A DNA stretch of 53,014 nt from Corynebacterium tuscaniense (GCF_008693065.1 NZ_VXKH01000006.1:1-53014), one strand, 5' to 3'. Shown: positions 1 through 8,545, counted from the first letter of the stretch. The notes: a model not told the origin generated them from the sequence alone. Numbers and translations are program-made.

Positions 1-947
1 CCGGCCCCCAGGGCGGTTACGGCTCGCAGTACGCGGGTAGCCCATACGGTGCGCCGGGGCAGCCTGGGCAGCCTGGGCAGCACGGCCTCTACGGCGGCGC
101 TGGTTACCAGAACCCGTACCCGGGTATGCCACAACAGGCGAATGGGGATAAGCCGAATGCCGCGGGCATTATCGCTTTGATCCTCGCAGTTTTCGGTTTC
201 ATTCTCGCCTGCATTCCGGTTATCCAGGTCATCGGCTGGTTCGTGCTGTTTGTGGCATTCGTGCTGGGTATTGTTGGCTTGGTCATTCAGTCCAAATCGA
301 AGGCGCCGGCCATTGCGGCGATTGTCACCTCGGTTATAGGTGGCATCGTAGGAACGATTGTGTCCCTGGGAATTCTCGGCGCCGCACTGGGCCCGGATGA
401 CCCTAAGCCGACTCCCACTCAGCCAAGTGCTACGAAGAGCACCAAGGCTCCCGCTTCCACAGCGAGCTCAGCAGCAAAGCCGTCGACCGAAAAGAAGCCG
501 ACTCCGAGTGGTGACCACAAGGGCACCCGCGAAGATCCGTACGCATTGGGGACCTCGTTTGAGAGTAATGACTGGGTACTCACAGTGAACTCGGTGGATT
601 TGGACGCGCACGGCAAGGTTATGGCGGAGAACGAATTCAACGATGATCCGGGCCCAGACAAAGAGTACATCTTGATCAATGTGACGATGGAGTACACGGG
701 TGGCAATCCGGAAGGCGAGAGCGAGTTCCTGGATATTGAATATGTCGCTGAAGACGGCAACACCTACACGTGGACGGACTACACCACAGTTGTTCCGGAT
801 GACCTGGAGATGTACAAGACTTTGTACAAGGGTGGCAAGGAGACCGGCAACATCGGTATCGCAGTTCCGAAGGACGCGAAGGACCGTGGTGTCCTGTCCG
901 TTCGCGCGGGCTTCGAAGGCAGCAAGACCTTTGTAGCTGTGAAATAG
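1..947 (+). CDS. Membrane protein with DUF4190-like and DUF4352-like domains (5' partial)
   Basis: The reading frame is open from base 3, so the gene begins before the window. The visible N-terminal part is a Gly/Pro/Gln/Tyr-rich low-complexity stretch with a PGQ tripeptide repeat. Two hydrophobic segments follow, in the layout of DUF4190-type proteins. Next comes a Thr/Ser/Pro/Lys-rich linker, then a C-terminal beta-rich domain resembling DUF4352. By family knowledge such proteins sit in the actinobacterial membrane with the DUF4352 domain outside. The specific function is unknown. A hairpin directly follows the stop codon. ATG 126 is internal to the frame and is unlikely to be the true start. 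Confidence 0.7.
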   Translation, partial: GPQGGYGSQYAGSPYGAPGQPGQPGQHGLYGGAGYQNPYPGMPQQANGDKPNAAGIIALILAVFGFILACIPVIQVIGWFVLFVAFVLGIVGLVIQSKSKAPAIAAIVTSVIGGIVGTIVSLGILGAALGPDDPKPTPTQPSATKSTKAPASTASSAAKPSTEKKPTPSGDHKGTREDPYALGTSFESNDWVLTVNSVDLDAHGKVMAENEFNDDPGPDKEYILINVTMEYTGGNPEGESEFLDIEYVAEDGNTYTWTDYTTVVPDDLEMYKTLYKGGKETGNIGIAVPKDAKDRGVLSVRAGFEGSKTFVAVK

Positions 948-961
948 AGGCTCGATATTGC

Positions 962-990
962 GCCCCCGGCTCCATCATGGAACCGGGGGC
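962..990 (+). terminator. Hairpin after the DUF4352 gene
   Basis: Arms GCCCCCGG and CCGGGGGC pair perfectly. A further 3 bp form after one mismatch, around a small loop. Only a weak T run (attgttg) follows, so this is a plausible but not classic intrinsic terminator. Confidence 0.6.
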
Positions 991-1048
991 ATTGTTGTGA
1001 AAGCATCAACGACAGGCGGTTTTAGACCGTCTTGCAGGGGTAATTCAC

Positions 1049-1067
1049 TTAGGTTCATCTAACCAAC
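1049..1067 (+). promoter_or_regulatory. Candidate DtxR (iron repressor) box
   Basis: The 19-mer TTAGGTTCATCTAACCAAC matches 14 of 19 positions of the DtxR consensus as I remember it (TTAGGTTAGCCTAACCTAA). Both GGTT/AACC half-sites are kept. Iron control of sdh would make sense, since the enzyme carries Fe-S clusters and haem. The site is about 320 bp upstream of sdhC, which is far for direct repression from the proximal promoter. Confidence 0.4.
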
Positions 1068-1248
1068 CAAAGGTTGACACCCTTCGGGGTGAGCCTGGTG
1101 GGGGTGACCGAAAATAGGGGTTGAAAGTGGGAAACTTCACATCTCCGGATGGGGGCAGTGAGACAAGTGGTGTCAGAGTTGCCGGGTGGGAGAGAAACGA
1201 CAGCGCAATGGGGGTAATTGCGGGGGAATTTGTAGAGGGGTAGGGGAG

Positions 1249-1259
1249 CGTCGAAAAGC
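1249..1259 (-). repeat. GCTTTTCGACG motif, copy 1 of 18 (intergenic)
   Basis: Minus-strand copy in the region upstream of sdhC. The 40 nt that follow it on its own strand contain 22 C and 1 G. Being non-coding, it cannot be explained by a peptide. Confidence 0.9.
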
Positions 1260-1362
1260 GACGGCGATGAGACGAGCGAGAAACGGGGCAAAGAGTGGTG
1301 AGAAGCGGGGGTAATCGCGGGAAACGAACCTGTTCGACTCGTGGGAAACCTCAGAGAAACCG

Positions 1363-1368
1363 TAGAGT
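1363..1368 (+). promoter_or_regulatory. Possible sdhC -10 element
   Basis: TAGAGT fits the loose actinobacterial TANNNT -10 pattern and would give a short leader carrying the GGAGG ribosome site before ATG 1390. No clear -35 hexamer is visible. Confidence 0.35.
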
Positions 1369-1389
1369 TAAATCGACACTGGAGGTGCC

Positions 1390-2148
1390 ATGACTGTAAA
1401 AAACGCAGATCGTGACGCAATTCGTCACGGCAAAATTACTGAGGAGCCGCTGCGTGAGCGGCCCGGAGTGCCTACCTGGGCGCTCAAGCTCATCATGGCC
1501 GTGACCGGCCTGTTCTTCTTCTTGTTCGTCATCGGCCACATGGTCGGTAACCTCAAGATCTTCATGCCGGACCACGGCGCGCAGCCGGCTATCGATGAGT
1601 ACGGTGAATTCCTACGCACGATGGGCCAGCCCCTTTTCCCAGGTGAGTCGCTGCTGTGGATCATCCGCATCGTGCTACTTACCTGCCTGGTGCTGCACGT
1701 GTGGGGTGCATTTGCCCTGCACGGTCGCTCTCGAAAGTCACGCGGTAAGTTCCGCCGTACCAACCTTATGGGTGGACTGCAGTCCACCGCTGCCCGCTGG
1801 ATGCTGGTGACCGGCGTGATCCTGCTGCTGTTCATCATCTTCCACCTGTTGGATCTGACCATTGGTGAGGTTGTGGCCTCCGACAGCTTCGTCGCAGGCT
1901 CAATCAAGGCCAACATGATCGCCACATTCGATCCTGCTCGCTGGCCGGTCACCCTGTTCTACGTGGTGGCAATGCTCGCACTTTTCATGCACCTCACCCA
2001 CGGTGTGTACCTGGCTGTGTCTGACCTGGGCTGGCTGGGCAAGCGAGGCCACGCGATCATGGTTGTCCTGGCCTACTGGATCCCCGCCATCGTTGTGATT
2101 GCCAACATTGCGATGCCACTGGCTATCGCATTCGGATTGGTGTCTTAG
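1390..2148 (+). CDS. sdhC: Succinate dehydrogenase cytochrome b subunit
   Basis: Membrane anchor of succinate:menaquinone oxidoreductase. It binds haem b and passes electrons from the Fe-S subunit to menaquinone. The 252-residue protein has about five hydrophobic segments. Histidines sit within or next to them (for example IGHMVG, LHVWG, FHLLD, MHLTHG), as expected for haem ligands in the single-anchor SdhC family. ATG 1390 follows GGAGG at 1381. It leads the sdhCAB operon, with 20 bp to sdhA. It is of interest that this haem protein is kept although most haem synthesis genes are missing from their usual place further along the window. Confidence 0.93.
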   Translation: MTVKNADRDAIRHGKITEEPLRERPGVPTWALKLIMAVTGLFFFLFVIGHMVGNLKIFMPDHGAQPAIDEYGEFLRTMGQPLFPGESLLWIIRIVLLTCLVLHVWGAFALHGRSRKSRGKFRRTNLMGGLQSTAARWMLVTGVILLLFIIFHLLDLTIGEVVASDSFVAGSIKANMIATFDPARWPVTLFYVVAMLALFMHLTHGVYLAVSDLGWLGKRGHAIMVVLAYWIPAIVVIANIAMPLAIAFGLVS

Positions 2149-2168
2149 GAACTGCTGGAGGAACGTCA

Positions 2169-4190
2169 ATGACTACTGCAACTAACCCGGCTACTGATGC
2201 CGGCAAGAAGGACTTCACTAACCCGCAGTCCAAGGCCAAGGGTGTAACCCCGGGCAGCATCCTGGAGAACAATGAGCCCAAGGGCATCCCGATGCGCGAT
2301 ATGTGGAGCTACCAGAAGGACCACATGGAGCTGGTCTCCCCGCTGAACCGTCGTAAGTTCACAGTCATCGTTGTTGGTACCGGCCTGTCCGGTGGTGCTG
2401 CAGCAGCCGCACTCGGCGAGCTGGGCTACAACGTGAAGAACTTCACGTACCACGACGCTCCGCGCCGTGCGCACTCCATTGCTGCTCAGGGTGGCGTTAA
2501 CTCCGCCCGCGGCAAGAAGGTGGATAACGACGGTGCGTACCGCCACACCAAGGACACCGTCAAGGGCGGCGACTACCGCTGCCGTGAGTCCGACTGCTGG
2601 CGCCTTGCTGTTGAGTCGGTCCGCGTGATCGACCACATGAACGCGATCGGTGCACCGTTCGCTCGTGAGTACGGTGGCACCCTGGCCACCCGTTCATTCG
2701 GTGGTGTGCAGGTCTCCCGTACCTACTACACCCGTGGCCAAACAGGTCAGCAGCTCCAGCTGTCCACGGCATCTGCGCTGCAGCGCCAGATCCACCTGGG
2801 CAACGTGGAGATCTTCACCCACAACGACCTCGTCGACTTCATCATCACTGAGAAGGACGGCAAGAAGCGGTGCCGTGGCATTGTCACCCGTAACCTGATT
2901 ACCGGCGAACTGGTGCCGTTCACGGGCCACGCTGTGGTGCTCGCTACCGGTGGTTACGGCAACGTGTACCACAAGACCACGCTGGCGAAGAACTCCAATG
3001 CGTCTGCCATCATGCGCGCATACGAGCATGGTGCTTACCTTGCATCCCCGGCCTTTGTGCAATTCCACCCGACGGGTCTTCCGGTCAACGCTAAGTGGCA
3101 GGCCAAGACGACCCTGATGTCGGAGTCCCTGCGTAATGACGGCCGTATTTGGGTGCCAAAGAAGCAGGGCGACGATCGTCCGGCAAACGAGATTCCGGAA
3201 GAGGATCGTGACTACTTCTTGGAGCGCCGCTACCCGGCCTTCGGCAACCTGGTCCCGCGTGATGTTGCTTCCCGCGCTATCTCCCAGGAGATCAACGCTG
3301 GCCGCGGTGTTGGTGCGCTGCACAACGCTGCGTACCTGGACTTCGCAGACGCCATCGAGCGTCTGGGCAAGGACACCATCAAGGAGCGCTACTCGAACCT
3401 GTTCGAGATGTACTTCGACTCCGTTGGTGAGGACCCGTACGAGTCCCCGATGCTCATTGCGCCGACCGTCCACTTCACCATGGGTGGCCTGTGGACCGAC
3501 TTCAATGAGATGACCTCCATCGACGGCCTGTTCGCCGCCGGTGAGTGCTCCTGGACCTACCACGGTGCAAACCGCCTGGGTGCAAACTCGCTGCTGTCCG
3601 CTTCCGTTGACGGCTGGTTCACCTTGCCGTTCACGGTTCCGAACTACCTCGCTGGTCACCTGAACGAGCAGCTGCTCGAGCTGGAGGCGCCTGAGGTTAC
3701 CTCAGCTGTCGCCCGTGCCCAGGAACACATTGACCGTCTGATGAACATCAACGGCTCTGACCCGCACGGCCCGGACCACTACCACGAGCAGCTCGGCGCG
3801 ATCCTCTACGAATCGTGCGGTGTTGCACGTAACGTGGAGCTCATGGAGAAGGGCCTCAAGGCTGTCCGCGAACTGCGCCGAGACTTCTGGGCAAACGTGA
3901 ACATTCCGGGCGACGCAATGGACATGAATCAGACCCTGGAGAATGCCCTCCGTGTGGCGGACTACATTAACCTAGGTGAGCTCATGATCATTGATGCCCT
4001 GGACCGCGATGAGTCTTGTGGTGCGCACTACCGCGAAGACCACCTCTCCGAGGATGGTGAGGCAGAGCGTGATGATGAGAACTGGTGCTTCGTCTCCGCT
4101 TGGGAGCCGGCTGGTGAGGAGAAGTTTGTCCGCCACGCTGAGCCTCTGTACTTCGATTCGATCCCGCTGATGACAAGGAACTACAAGTAA
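2169..4190 (+). CDS. sdhA: Succinate dehydrogenase flavoprotein subunit
   Basis: Oxidises succinate to fumarate with covalently bound FAD. The 673-residue protein has an N-terminal dinucleotide site (VGTGLSGGAAAAALGELG). The FAD-linking histidine segment HSIAAQGGVNSA follows. Further on are catalytic-domain motifs such as QFHPTG, TMGGLWTDF and the late FAD contact GANRLGANSLL. The length suits the actinobacterial/epsilon-type family that pairs with a single large anchor. GGAGG lies just before ATG 2169. Its stop TAA shares one base with the sdhB start, indicating translational coupling. Confidence 0.96.
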   Translation: MTTATNPATDAGKKDFTNPQSKAKGVTPGSILENNEPKGIPMRDMWSYQKDHMELVSPLNRRKFTVIVVGTGLSGGAAAAALGELGYNVKNFTYHDAPRRAHSIAAQGGVNSARGKKVDNDGAYRHTKDTVKGGDYRCRESDCWRLAVESVRVIDHMNAIGAPFAREYGGTLATRSFGGVQVSRTYYTRGQTGQQLQLSTASALQRQIHLGNVEIFTHNDLVDFIITEKDGKKRCRGIVTRNLITGELVPFTGHAVVLATGGYGNVYHKTTLAKNSNASAIMRAYEHGAYLASPAFVQFHPTGLPVNAKWQAKTTLMSESLRNDGRIWVPKKQGDDRPANEIPEEDRDYFLERRYPAFGNLVPRDVASRAISQEINAGRGVGALHNAAYLDFADAIERLGKDTIKERYSNLFEMYFDSVGEDPYESPMLIAPTVHFTMGGLWTDFNEMTSIDGLFAAGECSWTYHGANRLGANSLLSASVDGWFTLPFTVPNYLAGHLNEQLLELEAPEVTSAVARAQEHIDRLMNINGSDPHGPDHYHEQLGAILYESCGVARNVELMEKGLKAVRELRRDFWANVNIPGDAMDMNQTLENALRVADYINLGELMIIDALDRDESCGAHYREDHLSEDGEAERDDENWCFVSAWEPAGEEKFVRHAEPLYFDSIPLMTRNYK

Positions 4191-4939
4191 TGAAACTGAC
4201 ACTTGAGATCTGGCGTCAGGCCGGACCCGACGCTGAAGGATCCTTCGAGACCGTCCAGGTGGATGACGCTGTTGAACAGATGTCCATCCTGGAGCTGTTG
4301 GATCACGTGAACAATGCCCGCGTTGAGGAAGGTAAGGAGCCTTTCACCTTCGCCTCTGATTGCCGTGAGGGCATCTGTGGTACCTGCGGTCTGTCCGTGA
4401 ATGGTCGCCCGCATGGTGCGGGCCAGAACATCACTGCCTGCCTGCAGCGCCTGTTCAACTACAAGGACGGCGACACGCTGAAGATTGAGCCGTTCCGCTC
4501 CGCTGCATTCCCGGTGATCAAGGACCTCACCGTGGACCGCTCCGCACTGGACCGTGTCATGCAGCAGGGTGGCTACGTCTCCATCCAGGCTGGTACCGCT
4601 CCGGATGCAGATACCCTGCACGTCAACCATGAGACTGCTGAGAAGGCACTCGACTTCGCTGCCTGCATCGGCTGTGGTGCTTGTGTGGCTGCCTGCCCGA
4701 ACGGTGCTGCGCACCTGTTCACCGGTGCTAAGCTGAGCCACCTGAAGCTCCTGCCACTGGGCAAGGAGGAGCGCGGTAAACGTGCTCGTCAGATGGTTGA
4801 TGAGTTGGAGACGAACTTCGGCCACTGCACCCTCTTCGGTGAGTGTGCAGATGTCTGCCCGGCTGGTATCCCGCTTGAGGCTGTCGGCGCTGTCAACCGT
4901 GAGCGTGCCCGCGCGGCATTCCGCGGTAAGGATGACTAG
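4190..4939 (+). CDS. sdhB: Succinate dehydrogenase iron-sulfur subunit
   Basis: Carries electrons from FAD to the membrane anchor through three Fe-S clusters. The 249-residue protein shows an N-terminal ferredoxin-type motif (DCREGICGTCG). Two C-terminal cysteine groups follow (CIGCGACVAACPN, then a later C...CADVCPAG). The start overlaps the sdhA stop (TAATG). It is followed 30 bp later by a small membrane protein and then by the operon terminator. Confidence 0.95.
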   Translation: MKLTLEIWRQAGPDAEGSFETVQVDDAVEQMSILELLDHVNNARVEEGKEPFTFASDCREGICGTCGLSVNGRPHGAGQNITACLQRLFNYKDGDTLKIEPFRSAAFPVIKDLTVDRSALDRVMQQGGYVSIQAGTAPDADTLHVNHETAEKALDFAACIGCGACVAACPNGAAHLFTGAKLSHLKLLPLGKEERGKRARQMVDELETNFGHCTLFGECADVCPAGIPLEAVGAVNRERARAAFRGKDD

Positions 4940-4969
4940 GGTTTGCCCTAGAGGAAGAGAGGAATTTCC

Positions 4970-5347
4970 ATGAGTGGACACCACGGACCCGCACCTGTTG
5001 CGGATCGTTCCATTGAGACCTTCCCGGAGTACGGCCAGGCAATCCACGATAATTACATTGAGGGCTATGACCCGGTTTCGCTGGGTGCACCGCACTCTTC
5101 GTTGATGCGTAACTCGACCTGGGTTGGCATGGGCTTGATGCTTGCTTCGCTGGCTGGCATGGGCACGCTGATCTACGGCGCTGGAACTCACATCTGGGGC
5201 CATGGTGCTTCGGATGACATCACCAACACGCTTCTCATCGCTGGTGCGGTGATGACTGTGGTGATGGTGATTGGTTCGATTGTGCTGATCACGGTTGGTC
5301 GTAAGGACTACAAGGCGTACCGCAAGGAGACTGGTCGCCGTAACTAA
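4970..5347 (+). CDS. Small membrane protein at the end of the sdh operon
   Basis: The 125-residue protein has a polar N-terminal part of about 45 residues and two hydrophobic segments (roughly 50-72 and 82-105), then a basic tail. It starts at ATG 4970 after AGGAA and lies between sdhB and the strong terminator at 5373, so it is co-transcribed with sdhCAB. I recognise no domain. The position suggests a role linked to the respiratory complex, but that is inference from context only. Confidence 0.75.
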   Translation: MSGHHGPAPVADRSIETFPEYGQAIHDNYIEGYDPVSLGAPHSSLMRNSTWVGMGLMLASLAGMGTLIYGAGTHIWGHGASDDITNTLLIAGAVMTVVMVIGSIVLITVGRKDYKAYRKETGRRN

Positions 5348-5372
5348 CGGAGCCACGGTAGCCTGAACAGGG

Positions 5373-5413
5373 AAACCTCCCACTTGACGTGTGTAAACGT
5401 GAGTGGGAGGTTT
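5373..5413 (+). terminator. Strong terminator of the sdh operon
   Basis: Twelve-base arms AAACCTCCCACT and AGTGGGAGGTTT pair perfectly around a 17-nt loop that contains its own short CGT/ACG pairing. The arms begin with A and end in T, so the hairpin may work in both directions. It covers GTG 5389 and so excludes that codon as a start for the next gene. Confidence 0.85.
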
Positions 5414-5433
5414 CTTTGCGCTTTAATCAATCT

Positions 5434-6756
5434 ATGGCCAAAAAGTCCCTTGATAGTCCTTCCATCGCGTCGCAGGGGTCGGCGTTTCCAGGCGTTGACC
5501 CGGAGAAGGAAGCACAGCAACGTCGTGCGTTGCGGTTTTATAAGTCGTTGATGACGGGCTTGCTCGTTATTGCGGCGATTATTTTTGTGGTGTGTACGTG
5601 GTGGTTGGACCATGTGGATGGAACTGTTGCATGGTGGGTGGGGCTTGTGCGGGCAGGCGCTGAGGCTGGCATGGTTGGTGGGTTGGCGGATTGGTTTGCT
5701 GTGGCGGCGCTGTTCCGGCACCCGATGGGTCTTCCTATTCCCCATACGGCTTTGGTGCCGCGGAAGAAGGATCAGATTGGGGATTCTTTGTCGGAGTTTG
5801 TGGGGGAGAACTTTTTGAATGCGCAGTTGATCACGGAGAAGGTTTCTGAGGCGAATCTGCCAGAGAAAATTGGTGCGTGGTTGGCTCATCCGGAGAATGC
5901 GGGGAAGGTTTCGGATCGGGTCGGACGTTTTACGGCGAATGCTGTGGGGGCGATTGATCGAGCGGATGCAGAGGCGCTGATTAATCAGCAGGTGATTGGC
6001 CGGTTTACGGAGCCTGCGTGGGGTCCTCCGTTGGGGCGGATGCTGGACTCTTTGATTGAGGATGGCAAGGTTGAGCCGGTTGTGCAGGAGATCATTTCGT
6101 GGGGCCGCCGCAAGGTGGGGGAGATGGAGTCCGGGGTGGTCACCTTGATCGATGAGCGTATGCCGCGCTGGGCGCCGCGCTTTGCGAAGGAGCTCGTCGG
6201 GGAGCGTGTGTACCGCGAGTTGGTCGATTTTATGGCGGAGGTGGATACGGATCCGCGGCATGACGCTCGTCGTGCGATTCGTCGTTTGTTGTCGCAGTTT
6301 GCGCAGGATCTTCAGTTTGATGCGGCGATGATCACGCGGGTCGAGGGTCTGAAGCAGGACATTATGGGTTCGTGGGCCGCCGCGAATGTTGCGGGGGAGA
6401 TGTGGGATGCGGTCTCGCAGTCGCTTATCGACGCCGCCGTCGACCCCTCCTCCCTCCTCCGTCGCCGCGTGGCGGAATTGGCTCAGGAGTGGGGTGAACG
6501 CATCAATACTGATGCGGAACTCCGGGAGAATTTGGACCGTCGGATTGAAGGTGCAGCGCGTTTCATCGCGGACCATTATGCGAATGACATTACGGCGATC
6601 ATTTCGGAAACGGTGAAGCGCTGGGATGCTAAAGAGGCTTCGGAGAAGATTGAACTGATGGTGGGGAAGGATTTGCAGTTCATTCGTATGAACGGCACGA
6701 TTGTCGGTTCGCTGGCCGGCATTGCCATTTACACGGTGAGCCACTTCCTGCTCTAA
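5434..6756 (+). CDS. DUF445 family membrane protein
   Basis: The 440-residue protein resembles DUF445 (YjiN-like) proteins. It has a hydrophobic pair near the N-terminus (about 33-75), the characteristic GLADWFAVAALFRHPMG segment, a long helical charged middle, and a C-terminal hydrophobic anchor (GTIVGSLAGIAIYTVSHFLL). The molecular function of the family is not established. The start is taken as ATG 5434, because an upstream GTG in frame lies inside the sdh terminator. A GCTTATCGACG motif occurs at 6423 and is followed by an abrupt run of C-ending codons, unlike the rest of the gene. Confidence 0.85.
   Translation: MAKKSLDSPSIASQGSAFPGVDPEKEAQQRRALRFYKSLMTGLLVIAAIIFVVCTWWLDHVDGTVAWWVGLVRAGAEAGMVGGLADWFAVAALFRHPMGLPIPHTALVPRKKDQIGDSLSEFVGENFLNAQLITEKVSEANLPEKIGAWLAHPENAGKVSDRVGRFTANAVGAIDRADAEALINQQVIGRFTEPAWGPPLGRMLDSLIEDGKVEPVVQEIISWGRRKVGEMESGVVTLIDERMPRWAPRFAKELVGERVYRELVDFMAEVDTDPRHDARRAIRRLLSQFAQDLQFDAAMITRVEGLKQDIMGSWAAANVAGEMWDAVSQSLIDAAVDPSSLLRRRVAELAQEWGERINTDAELRENLDRRIEGAARFIADHYANDITAIISETVKRWDAKEASEKIELMVGKDLQFIRMNGTIVGSLAGIAIYTVSHFLL
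6423..6433 (+). repeat. GCTTATCGACG motif, copy 2 of 18
   Basis: Sense orientation in the DUF445 gene, read as Leu-Ile-Asp. The next twelve codons are almost all C-ending (GCC GCC GTC GAC CCC TCC TCC CTC CTC), whereas the codons before it mostly end in G or T. Confidence 0.9.
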
Positions 6757-6823
6757 GCTCGAACGCAGTACCAAGTGTGAGACCTTTAGCCACTCCCGAA
6801 TGTAGAAAGGGCTTGACCCCGCT

Positions 6824-7147
6824 ATGACCTTGTTCCAGCTCTCGAATCTTCCGCTTGAGGCGTGGATCATGATTGCGCCGACGTTGCTGCGCCAGTTCGT
6901 CATGGCGCTCGTGGGTATCGCAGGCCTTGTGGGTGCGGGGATGGCGAGTGTCACGCGCGATGACGCTTTCACTGCGGCGGACCGTATGCAGAAGTGGGCG
7001 TGGACGGCCATCCTCGCGGGCAGTGGTATCGCCTGTTTGAGCGGTTTCGGTTTCCTTGGTCTGATTGGGTGCGTGTTCATCGGTATTTACTTCTTCGATG
7101 TGCGCCCGCAGATCAACAACATCTTGCGCGGTAATTACGGCTGGTAA
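6824..7147 (+). CDS. DUF2516 family membrane protein
   Basis: The 107-residue protein has three hydrophobic segments. Its ending, IGCVFIGIYFFDVRPQINNILRG with a terminal Gly-Trp, is typical of actinobacterial DUF2516 proteins. Function unknown. ATG 6824 is preceded by an AGAAAGG-type ribosome site. It lies 6 bp upstream of the DeoC-like gene, and the two may be co-transcribed. Confidence 0.85.
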   Translation: MTLFQLSNLPLEAWIMIAPTLLRQFVMALVGIAGLVGAGMASVTRDDAFTAADRMQKWAWTAILAGSGIACLSGFGFLGLIGCVFIGIYFFDVRPQINNILRGNYGW

Positions 7148-7153
7148 TCAGGC

Positions 7154-7720
7154 GTGGAGATTTCCGCAGAGGATGTAGCGTGGCTTTCGAAGCGTATTGG
7201 CGTCTTCGACCCCGGGGCGAAAGCGCCATCAGATAGCTTTATTGTGCAGGACCCCCAGGCAGGTATCGTCGTCGAACCCACTGGCGTGGCTAGCGCAGTA
7301 GCGCCGGTGATCGCACTGGTGGGGTGGCCAACGGGACGCCATCATAGCCTCATCAAGGCTGCGGAGGCACGCATGGCGGTGCAAGAGGGCGCAACGGAGA
7401 TCTGGCTTGCGGTGGATCTGGATTTGCTCGCTACCGACACCAGCGCTGTGCTGGCGGACATCATCGCGGTGAGTCAAGTGGTGGATGAGCCGGCGCGGCT
7501 GGGGGTGGTGTGTACGGGGGACGTCGATAAGCAAAAAATTGAAGCTCTTGTACGCATTGCGGAACGCGCGGATGTAGCTGTCCTTGCAGTGGCTGCGGGC
7601 GTGGGGCTCCCAGATACGACCTGCGAGCTAGTGGTCTACGGCGTGAGCACACTTGAGGGGGCGGTGGATGCGCTTTACGCCGGCGCGAAGCGCGTGTTTG
7701 CTACACCTGCAGCTCGTTGA
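7154..7720 (+). CDS. DeoC-like protein lacking the aldolase catalytic residues
   Basis: Similar to deoxyribose-phosphate aldolase in the middle: GWPTGRHHSLIKAAEARMAV and QEGATEIWLAVDL match the family's FPxG...K..EA and GAxEIDmV regions. At 188 residues it is shorter than the usual 210-260. The catalytic Asp of EIDmV is replaced by Trp84. The segment that should hold the Schiff-base lysine (KTSTG) reads AVLAVAAGVG, and the second lysine segment (KaSGG) is also lost. Aldolase activity is therefore unlikely. It starts at GTG 7154. Its 3' end overlaps the converging DUF2993 gene by 20 bp. In related corynebacteria I expect a functional deoC here. Confidence 0.7.
   Translation: MEISAEDVAWLSKRIGVFDPGAKAPSDSFIVQDPQAGIVVEPTGVASAVAPVIALVGWPTGRHHSLIKAAEARMAVQEGATEIWLAVDLDLLATDTSAVLADIIAVSQVVDEPARLGVVCTGDVDKQKIEALVRIAERADVAVLAVAAGVGLPDTTCELVVYGVSTLEGAVDALYAGAKRVFATPAAR
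7522..7532 (-). repeat. GCTTATCGACG motif, copy 3 of 18
   Basis: Antisense to the DeoC-like gene, where it reads Asp-Val-Asp-Lys. The preceding coding strand is G-rich, so on the motif strand the following 40 nt hold 23 C and 6 G. It extends to the 13-mer GCTTATCGACGTC. Confidence 0.9.
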
Positions 7721-8477
7721 AGTGGACGTTTTCCCCGATGATGGTTACCGCAAAACCGCCATCAACCACATCAAAGCGTTCAATCTTCATGGTGCCAACT
7801 ACCTGGTCATTCAGGCCACGCTTAAGCGCAACGCTGACGGCGTCTGAGAAGAAGTCAGGCAAAGTGCGGCCCAAAAGCTCGGTAGACACGGCCTCAAACA
7901 CGGGCTGGCCATTCTGAATATTCGGGCGCAGCTCCACGGCAAAAGCACCGTTGGAAAAAGTGATGGTGAAGGTACTGTTATCCGGGTTTGCCTGGACGTT
8001 GGTGACGCTGAGAATCTGGGTGTAGCCGGGAAATGAATCGTCGCCGGACTCCTCCAGTGATGCACCGAGTTCGCGCTGAAGCATGTCGCGGACAACTGCT
8101 TGCGGCAATATGGTGTGCACCTCCACGCGGTCGGCCCGGGGGTCATCGGGGTCAAGAATGAACCCAGTCGCGTTAATCTTCGCGGACGGAGTTCCCGCGA
8201 TATAGGTGCTATCGGGGGTGAGTGTGGACGGGAGGTCCAGGTTAATGTGGTGGATTTTTCCGGTGGCCAGTCCGAATAATACGGGTTGTGCGCCGAAGTA
8301 GACCTTGGGCTCACGCTCCACGGTCACGGACTCCGGCGCACTATCGAGGAAACTGGTTTTGATTTGCTGCGCGATGAACACTCGGAGGGATATTTCCGCA
8401 AGGAAGAACAACGCGACTAGCGCAGCAAGGATGCCAAGAAGAAACTTGAGGCCTCGGCGTGATTTCGTGCGCGTCAT
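7701..8477 (-). CDS. DUF2993 (LmeA-like) exported lipid-binding protein
   Basis: The 258-residue protein has one N-terminal membrane/signal segment (LKFLLGILAALVALFFLAEI). A beta-rich domain with the opening pattern of DUF2993/LmeA proteins follows (AQPVLFGLATGKIHHINLDL). LmeA binds phospholipid and acts in the mycobacterial cell envelope; the role here is inferred from that family. The start is taken at ATG 8477, because an upstream ATG adds eight residues without support. Its 3' end overlaps the DeoC-like gene. Confidence 0.75.
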   Translation of the reverse strand: MTRTKSRRGLKFLLGILAALVALFFLAEISLRVFIAQQIKTSFLDSAPESVTVEREPKVYFGAQPVLFGLATGKIHHINLDLPSTLTPDSTYIAGTPSAKINATGFILDPDDPRADRVEVHTILPQAVVRDMLQRELGASLEESGDDSFPGYTQILSVTNVQANPDNSTFTITFSNGAFAVELRPNIQNGQPVFEAVSTELLGRTLPDFFSDAVSVALKRGLNDQVVGTMKIERFDVVDGGFAVTIIGENVHFNELQV

Positions 8478-8530
8478 GAGACGATATTGTCCATCACACA
8501 CTTGCCAGCACCACTAATGCCACCTGCAAA

Positions 8531-8545
8531 CAACCTGTGAGGTTG
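8531..8545 (-). terminator. Short hairpin between the DUF2505 and DUF2993 genes
   Basis: CAACCT-GTG-AGGTTG is a perfect 6-bp stem with a 3-nt loop in the 100-bp gap between two leftward genes. Weak CCAC/GTGG pairings lie further out. It could be a terminator or attenuator. Confidence 0.35.

Larger units (their letters stand above)
948..1389. other. Long G-rich intergenic region upstream of sdhC
   Basis: About 440 bp without a convincing gene. It holds the hairpin at 962-990, a DtxR-box-like site at 1049-1067, a CACCC-TTCG-GGGTG mini-hairpin at 1077-1090, a strongly G-rich + strand between about 1090 and 1320, an intergenic GCTTTTCGACG motif on the minus strand at 1249-1259, and a TAGAGT -10-like hexamer at 1363-1368. 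The length suggests multi-factor control of sdhCAB. I could not place other known corynebacterial regulator sites here. Confidence 0.6.

Noticed and set aside
5389..5433. GTG 5389 as start of the DUF445 protein
   Set aside because: It lies within the arms of the sdh operon terminator; ATG 5434 is free of it.
5344..7080. 578-codon open frame on the minus strand opposite DUF445
   Set aside because: Arg/His/Pro-rich shadow with no recognisable domain; it runs through the sdh terminator.
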